DNA from: Saxidomus purpurata
Taxonomy: Eukaryota > Mollusca > Bivalvia > Venerida > Veneridae
Length of the DNA: 64,000 nt
Assembly (NCBI GenBank): GCA_022818135.1
Contig: JAFMSR010000009.1
Coordinates: forward strand, 28,077,315 to 28,141,314
Reading direction: 5' to 3'
Part shown: piece after piece, positions 54,758 to 64,000 of the stretch
Layout: each line of letters begins with the position of its first letter
Numbering within the stretch: the first letter of the stretch is position 1
The notes under the pieces: generated by a model
What the model saw: only the letters and a program-made list of their open reading frames with translations
The model's database searches: none
Told to the model about the DNA's origin: nothing
Translations under genes and position numbers: made by a program

Positions 54758-55103
54758 CTGATGAAATAAAATAAAGTATATTCTATAAAATGCTATAAAT
54801 AATGCAAGAGAGCCATCCATTTAACCTCTTGACCTAGTGTTTGTCCTTACAAAACTTAGCTTTGATTTGACCCAGGTATTATACTGTACAATCTGACCAA
54901 ACTTTTATCCTGACTGTGAAGGCAATGTTGATTCTGTTCACAAAACTTTTCTATAATTTGACCTGGTGACCTAGTTTTTAACTCTGTGGGGCTCCAGTTT
55001 TGCTCTAGTTTATTTACAGTTAATAGAGACAACCGATTTTACTACAATTTATATTGGTGGCCTAGTTTTTGACACCTTCCTAGTATTGAATTTGACAAGG
55101 AGT

Positions 55104-55937
55104 CAGGGATCACGCTAGCCCAGGCTCATAGGGAGAAGTGACTTCTCCCTCCAGAGACATTAGGGAGAAGTTTTTCAGAACAGGGAGAAGTTTGTACAAC
55201 GCGTTGACAACATTAAATGTAAAATCAGTACATGTGTATACCCTTGTCATACCAAAACAACTGCATCAAACAAACTTCTTTTATTCATAAAAAATTCTTT
55301 CTCATTAATAAACATTCTTGAGTGATTTTATTATGTTCTGTGGGTTCCTTGGAGCTTTTAACATTTTTACAGTGAAATGCGATGTGATTGCATAAAATAT
55401 TTTATTAAAACTCTTTTTCCTACTGATTTTAATCGCCGATTAATGAATTGATTACCGAGAAAAAATGCAGCAGCAAACGGTCAACAACTAAACAAGCAGT
55501 GTCCGATACTGTCTGCATAAATAAAGTGTGTCAATACGATCAAAGAACTAACTGGCATCTTTACGGCCAGTTTAATTGTAAGAATGTGTAATTGGTCCAT
55601 ATTGTTACCAATCAATGCTAATCCGTTTAATAATCGATGTTTACTCAACTATTAAATTGACAATAAACATTACACATGTCAAAACGCACATGTCAACCTT
55701 TACATCGCTTACTGTCTCGCCGATTTTGATTGGCTTACCGTTTTTTATTGACCAATGAAAGCTGATGTAAAAAACGGTAACGAGTAGGCGGTGCAGTATC
55801 GAGACTGACACTCGAAAACATTGTCATTGTTTACGAAATATTGAGCGACTTTGTTTTCGCTTTTTTATGTGATCACGGCGAAATGGCCGGGGATACGGCG
55901 ACTATTTCGCCCACGTCGCCCTCAAACGTGATCCCTG
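55104..55937 (+). mobile_element. hAT-like non-autonomous element, 834 bp
   Basis: Inverted ends CAGGGATCACG (55104) and CGTGATCCCTG (to 55937) are flanked by GGAGT on both sides (55099-55103, 55938-55942). CAGGG...CCCTG ends fit hAT elements; a 5-bp duplication fits only some hAT groups. Subterminal hairpins are present: GGGAGAAGTGACTTCTCCC at 55131-55149 and GGCGACTATTTCGCC near 55897. No transposase ORF. Confidence 0.75.
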
Positions 55938-55942
55938 GGAGT

Positions 55943-57060
55943 TCATCAAGACACACCCTCTGACCAAAGTTAATGATGATTGTAACAAAACATGTGGCTT
56001 CTAAGGTACTATATGACTCTAATTTTCGAAAGTATTATCAAGTGTTTTGTAATTACACTCGCCATTTACAGTCAATGGAAGGAACAACAAGGCTTTTCTG
56101 CAATTTAACCTTCTCGAGGTTTCAAGGTTTTTCTGATTCTTTCTGGACCCGGTTATTTGAAACTTTGACTGACTGTTAAGCCAACCATCCATTAACTTTT
56201 GATTGAAAAAATGATTCCTATTGAGCAACACTTATATTTATATTTAGTACTTACTTTAACAGTTTTTAGTCCACATTCTCTTGCGTGCAAAAATATATAT
56301 CACTTAAAGTTAACCAACTGTTTGCTTAATTGTTGATAAAAGGTGGTCAATCACATTTCAGCAACATTTTCAAAAGTTGGGTATTTCTTTTTTATTTCAA
56401 TATAATTTCTACTTTTACATTTGCATTGGATAGATATACAAATATTTTGACATTCTGAACCAAAAGGCAAGTTAGGTAAAGGGAGGTAATAAGAATTTTT
56501 CAAACATGCATTTCTAATGAATTCCATCTAAATATATAATTGCTAATACAAATATTATACAACATCTTTCCTTAGGCAAAGTATGTGCATTAAATTCGTA
56601 CTTACGATAAAATAACTCTATCTAGGTTGGGCAACCAGGATAGGGAAATTAAATTTAAAAACTACGTCCAGTGGAAATCTTACTTGAATTAAGTGCTAAG
56701 TGAACATAAATGAGTGTAAATGATCACATGTTAAAGTTTCAAACAAATCTGTTACATGGCCAAAATCTGATTATCCACCTTTAAGTTTCCAACAACTAGA
56801 TTCAGATGACCTAAATTTAACCCTCCAAAACCCAGTTTCACATAATTACAATGTACATCAATTTTCTATGACTAGACCTAGTGATCTAGTGTTTGACCAG
56901 ATGCACACAGCTTTACATGATGATTACTTCTAGAGTTTTAACTTGGTAAATAATAGACAACTGAGGAACAAGAGACAGACACTGACATCAAGCCATTACA
57001 ACAGGCCACATTGAGCAGCACTTATCTGAGGCTACAACTACAGAACAGCTCCAAGGAATA
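55943..57060. other. Upstream of CSRNP, nothing recognised
   Basis: AT-rich, with short chance ORFs only. Confidence 0.45.
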
Positions 57061-57345
57061 TGAAAACAAAAGGGCCATGATCTGAAAATTCTTGATAGAG
57101 ATCCACTAGGCAATTTAATGATACATATCAAATGTCTAAGCTCTGGTCTTCTGATTTTTTTGAAGATTTTAAATTTTGTCCTTTTTGTTGCAATGGCAAC
57201 CAGAGTTCTGTATAGAATGGAATCATTTTAACAATTTTGATAGAGCTATATGTAAGGAACATCCCTGCCAAGTTCATAAATATTGGCCAAGTGGCTTCAG
57301 AGGATGCATGACATATAACACATGGTGAGCCATCCCAATATACAC
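57061..57345 (-). mobile_element. Short copy of the ~165-bp-monomer family
   Basis: AAAACAAAAGGGCCATGATC at the left, one partial monomer, the head (GTTGCAATGGCAACCAGAGT), and an end CACATGGTGAGCCATCC. Confidence 0.65.
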
Positions 57346-58019
57346 TAATGATTTATTAAAGGATCTAGGGGCATGGCGTGGATATAGGTGCCCTTGTTTG
57401 CTCATTATAATATGCATCTTTCAGCTGATTCTCTATAAATGGTACATTTATGCAGACAAAACAGAATTATTTTGTACTGATGATTATTATGATTTCATAC
57501 AACACAGCTTAGAATTAGTATTTTCCAGACATTGCATTTACCCTCCAATACTTCTAGAATACACTGGTCCATTATTCATTTTGGATGCTAGTGTCAACAG
57601 TTCATAGCAGTGCTCAAATTTTACTGACTGAATAATCAACAGTGTAGATTATGATCAGATTGCACGGATGTGGATGCTGATCGTTATCTACAATGGTCAC
57701 TCACAATTGGTAGATTTGTTTAAGTGAAGAAACAATCTAATTTAACACAAAACTGCCTGAATACACCTGGCATACGATTCTTGTTTGTGTACATAATCAA
57801 TTACAAATGTACGTCATTTTTTCCCCAATTTTGCCCAGATTCTTTTTAAATAGTAAATTGGGAATATTTTACAACATTAAGAGCATTTCTGAATATAAAC
57901 AAGGAACAAAAACGCTGCCAACAAACCGGCCTAAAAAATCTTGTCGACACAGGTTACAAGTAGCCATGAAATAATATATCATATCTTTTAAATTAAATAC
58001 CTCCAAAGATGTAACCTTT
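57346..58019. other. Intergenic, nothing recognised
   Basis: AT-rich. A 69-residue ORF at 57398-57607 lacks recognisable motifs. Confidence 0.45.
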
Positions 58020-59260
58020 GACTGCCAAATCAAGTTAAAATCATGTAAACAGGATTTTCAATGTTAATGTCTGTGACCTTGACCTTGCATGCCAGCCTGA
58101 AAATCAAGGTTACTGAACGTCTTCTTACTGGTAAACATGCGAAGTTCCATCAATCAAAAATCCTTCATAACGGTTGAAGATTTACAGACGACACATTTTC
58201 ATATGTTAAGTAAGTGGCCTTGACCTTGGAGCCAGCCATGTGCATATACACGCATCTTGACATATCTTGATGTGATAATCATTTGTCTGAATTTTCATAC
58301 ATCCTTAACGGGTTTGATGACTAACAGTTATTCCTAATATTATCAATGTTTATTCCTGACCTTACCTTACAGCCATCAGAACAAGAATTCTGCACGTCAT
58401 CTTATGTGGCAAACATTTGTCTGAAGTTTCATCCAAAATGTCTTCAAAAAAGATACATATCGGACAGGATCTTCACTGATTATTCTCCACAGTCATCCAT
58501 TAAAGCCAACATATGGTTATGCCCCATCTTGATGTGGTAAACATTTGTCTGGTTTCACCAAAATTCTTCTAAAGCTTTAGAGAGTTACAGAGACTCGCTT
58601 CTTCTGGCCCCCCCCCCCATGCCCATCCCCATCCTGCCCACCATACCGGTTCTAAAACCAGGATTTTCAAAATTGAAAACCTGGTTAATAAAACGCCCCA
58701 ACCCCCCTAAAAAAAACTTGCAACACAGGATCGAGTAGCCCTGTACTTATTAAGATTTCTTTTCCAGATGTAAAATTTAACTGAGCAGCAGCTGCTGATT
58801 GTGCACTATGTTTTTTGTGTTATCCTTCGAATTGCACTGCACTGAAAATCAAGGATTTACTTAATGTCTTCTACCAGCAGACAGGAATCCATCAATCAAA
58901 AAACTTGTATGACAATCAAAATTTACCAACATTTCACTAAGTTAGTAAGTAGCCGCAGCTTGCAGTCAGTATGTGCATATACACGCATCATTGACATAAG
59001 TTTTGATATCATTTTCAATTTTTCATACATCATTACCGTGTTTAGATGACTATCATTTATTCCTAATACTATCATTTATTCCAAATTACATTACAGATCA
59101 GAACAAGAATTAAGGTGCAGTCATTAAATCAAATCTATTTCTAACCCAATTAAATCCAGAATGTCTACAAAAAGCATATCATATCTGAAAGATCACCTCT
59201 GATTTTCTCCAAGTCATCCAATTAAATCCAACATATGATTATGATCATGCATGTTTAAAA
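58020..59260 (+). repeat. GTGACCTTGACC-type tandem repeat, diverged
   Basis: Monomers recur with CTGTGACCTTGACCTTGCAT, GTGCATATACACGCATCTTG (58240 and 58973), GTGGTAAACATTTGTCTG and AACAAGAATTCTGCACGTC. Long segments around 58220-58510 and 58970-59240 are paralogous (TATTCCTAATATTATCA / TATTCCTAATACTATCA). Confidence 0.65.
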
Positions 59261-60220
59261 GACTGGTTCCTTTCCCCAATATTTTCCTCTATCTTTTGTG
59301 AATTAAGAATCTCTCTTCTTCTGGACTCCTCTCTCCAATCAAAATCCTGCAAAATAGGTTCTAACTGGTTGCTATGGCAACACATGTATAACTTCAGCCT
59401 CTTCTCTACAGGAGATGGCAATTTGACTTGCTAGAAAAATCAATAGGTTCCTTTTAATATGAAAACATAGAGATTAAAGGCTAGAAGCAGTATAGAAAGA
59501 ACTTGACAACATTTTATATACCTAAACGAAAAAAAGAAAGAAGAGTTAATTGTACAACAGAATTGATAGAATAATGTCTTTGTATAAAAATAAAGGCTTC
59601 TGAAAAAAACTGCAAAAGTTTATAATCATCTATAGAACTGATCACTCAGAAAGTAGACTCAATCTACATTTGTAACTGAATAACAGTTTAAATTTATGTA
59701 ATTTCTGATTAATTCATCAAATAAATCTGCTTTTAATTGGCTTAATTGTAAATCAGTTGTAATAATGAACATAACATTTTTTATTTGATTCCAGATTCAT
59801 TATTTATTACATAGTTTTAATGTTGATCTAAGGATTTTCTATCATTGTTGTACAAACTTATATGCTACCTTATACAAAATACTTTCTGTATGAATATATA
59901 GGTCACTGGTACATAATGTGAAGTGTATATTCGTCAACTTCATGTCAAGTCAATGTATAAAATACCTGTGGAAAATGTAAACAGAAGGGGCGTAGCAGTG
60001 AACCAAGGACGTAGACAACGAACCATAAAAATTCTAATATTATAGCATAACAAAAGTATATGTAGATTAAATTGAAGTTTAGTTAAAAATCACTTTCTTG
60101 TAAACCCCTATGACAGTGCAAAAATGCAGGTTCAATGGAATGGATGTACAGCAGTAACAGAATTTCACTCAGTTATACTGTGTTGCCTAGCATAAAGGGA
60201 GTAGTGATTATTAATATTTA
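59261..60220. other. Intergenic, nothing recognised
   Basis: Only a TTGCTATGGCAACACATG remnant at about 59370 recalls the GCTCACC family. Confidence 0.45.
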
Positions 60221-60221
60221 A

Positions 60222-62980
<2,759 letters not shown>

Positions 62981-62983
62981 CCT

Positions 62984-63165
62984 ACTTTATGGCATTATAA
63001 AATTATTTTAGAACTACACAGGTCTCAATCACAGTGACCTTCTAATTGTGTTGAACACTTCAAAAATAAATTATGTCAGTTTCTCGAAGTGTTCAGCACA
63101 ATCGGAATGTGACTATGACTGAGACCTGTGAAGTTCTATAAAACTTTTTATGTTACCATAAAGGT
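62984..63165. mobile_element. Foldback (long imperfect hairpin) element
   Basis: A left arm from CTTTATGGCATTATAAAATT through AGAACTACACAGGTCTCAAT to TTGTGTTGAACACTTC pairs with the right arm GAAGTGTTCAGCACAATC, GACTGAGACCTGTGAAGTTC and TTACCATAAAG. Arms are about 75-80 bp with scattered mismatches and the loop is about 22 bp. Confidence 0.8.
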
Positions 63166-64000
63166 ATGAGACGCCTAAATACATTTCCATAGACTTACAT
63201 TGTAAGGGTTTCTTCCGGTGCGACTACCCAAAATCTCACCGACTGCTGAAATGAACTTTATTTTGTAGAATCATCCTAGTCCCACATAAAAATAACAAAA
63301 TTTATACATGTGATCCAATACTTTATGCCAGTAATTTGGAGCTCAATGACACCACCCCCATTTTTGTGGCAGTTGTAGTGGTCACCGACCAAATATGTCA
63401 GTATTTTCAAATACCAAATTTTGATTATAATTTATATCCAGATTTTTCTCTTCATATTTCATTTGTGATCTATCATGCAGCGATTATTTCAAACTAATTT
63501 TTCTTGTATGCATCCACTTAGTTTCAGCCAATCAGCAATCAAACACATACTGCAGATTTCATAATAGCGCGCCGTTTCAGTGTTTGTTGCGTATCGATTG
63601 AATACAGGTAATGAATGACTAAAGCGTCTGTAGGCGGGCATATTTTACCATACGGAGAGCTATAGAAAAAATTGTAGTGAGAAATAAATATAAATCGGTC
63701 ATATTGTTTACGGCATTCAAGTGTTTAGTCGGTGGTTACGTACATGTTGCTTGTGTGCTAGAGTCCCATAAAGAAGGGAATATCGCATACAACATGTACG
63801 TGTAAATCCGTACAAGTGTCTTTCACTTACATAAATTTTGTGTAAATATATGTGAAGCAGAATGAATAAAAATTTTGGAAATATACTTCTATTTCGCTCT
63901 TCTATAAATGATCCGATCGCAATACTTTTAATATTATGCTTATAAAATAGGACTATACTGATATCTTGTTACACCCGCATGCTTTGCACGAATGTATTTG
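63166..64000. other. Right-end sequence, CpG-containing patch only
   Basis: GCGCGCCGTTTCAGTGTTTG at about 63567 and TCTGTAGGCGGGCATATTTT at about 63628 are richer in CpG than the rest. A promoter or first exon is possible but nothing decides it. Confidence 0.3.

Overview
The window looks like nuclear DNA of a bivalve mollusc, probably a heterodont clam. It is AT-rich, has spliced genes with long introns, and more than a third of it is dispersed repeats of types known to me from bivalve genomes (modules such as GTGACCTTGACC, GCTCACCTGG and AACAAGAGGGCCA). No prokaryotic features, operons or CRISPR arrays were seen. The organism call is an inference from repeat style and gene structure.

Two protein-coding genes can be reconstructed. 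Left (246-12217, plus strand): nine consecutive exons, including two micro-exons of 15 and 27 nt, form the 3' part of a gene for a Ser/Thr-rich, mostly disordered protein with a central coiled coil. The coiled coil resembles that of melanophilin/MyRIP (Slac2, Rab27-myosin adaptors), but this assignment is tentative, and the 5' end lies outside the window. Right (43393-54694, minus strand): a complete three-exon coding sequence for a 610-residue CSRNP/AXUD1-family (cysteine/serine-rich nuclear protein) transcriptional regulator, with canonical splice sites and an intact Cys-rich core. A complete tRNA-Thr(AGU) gene lies at 26337-26409 on the minus strand.

The roughly 30 kb between the two genes, and much of the introns, is filled by non-autonomous mobile elements. 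These include a ~165-bp-monomer family (copies at 18.6-20.6, 21.0-21.7, 30.9-32.8, 45.9-46.5, 48.6-49.1 and 51.4-52.9 kb, with one copy nested in another) and several unrelated families that share the same short termini (TTTTAGCTC/TTTTAGTTC start, CTCTTGTT end). There are also a pogo/Tigger-type MITE, a GC-rich MITE with 3-bp duplication, a hAT-like element, two foldback elements, tRNA-derived SINEs, and five large minisatellites (45, 42/21, 26, 21 and ~60 bp units). A 530-bp block of near-pure homopolymers at 60.2-60.8 kb is probably a sequence or assembly artefact. Two short stretches (about 25.0-25.3 and 32.8-33.06 kb, minus strand) have coding-like translations that I cannot assign.

I found no multi-gene 'system'. 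The most interesting signal is the set of unrelated tandem-monomer elements with shared ends, which suggests one mobilising machinery serving several families.
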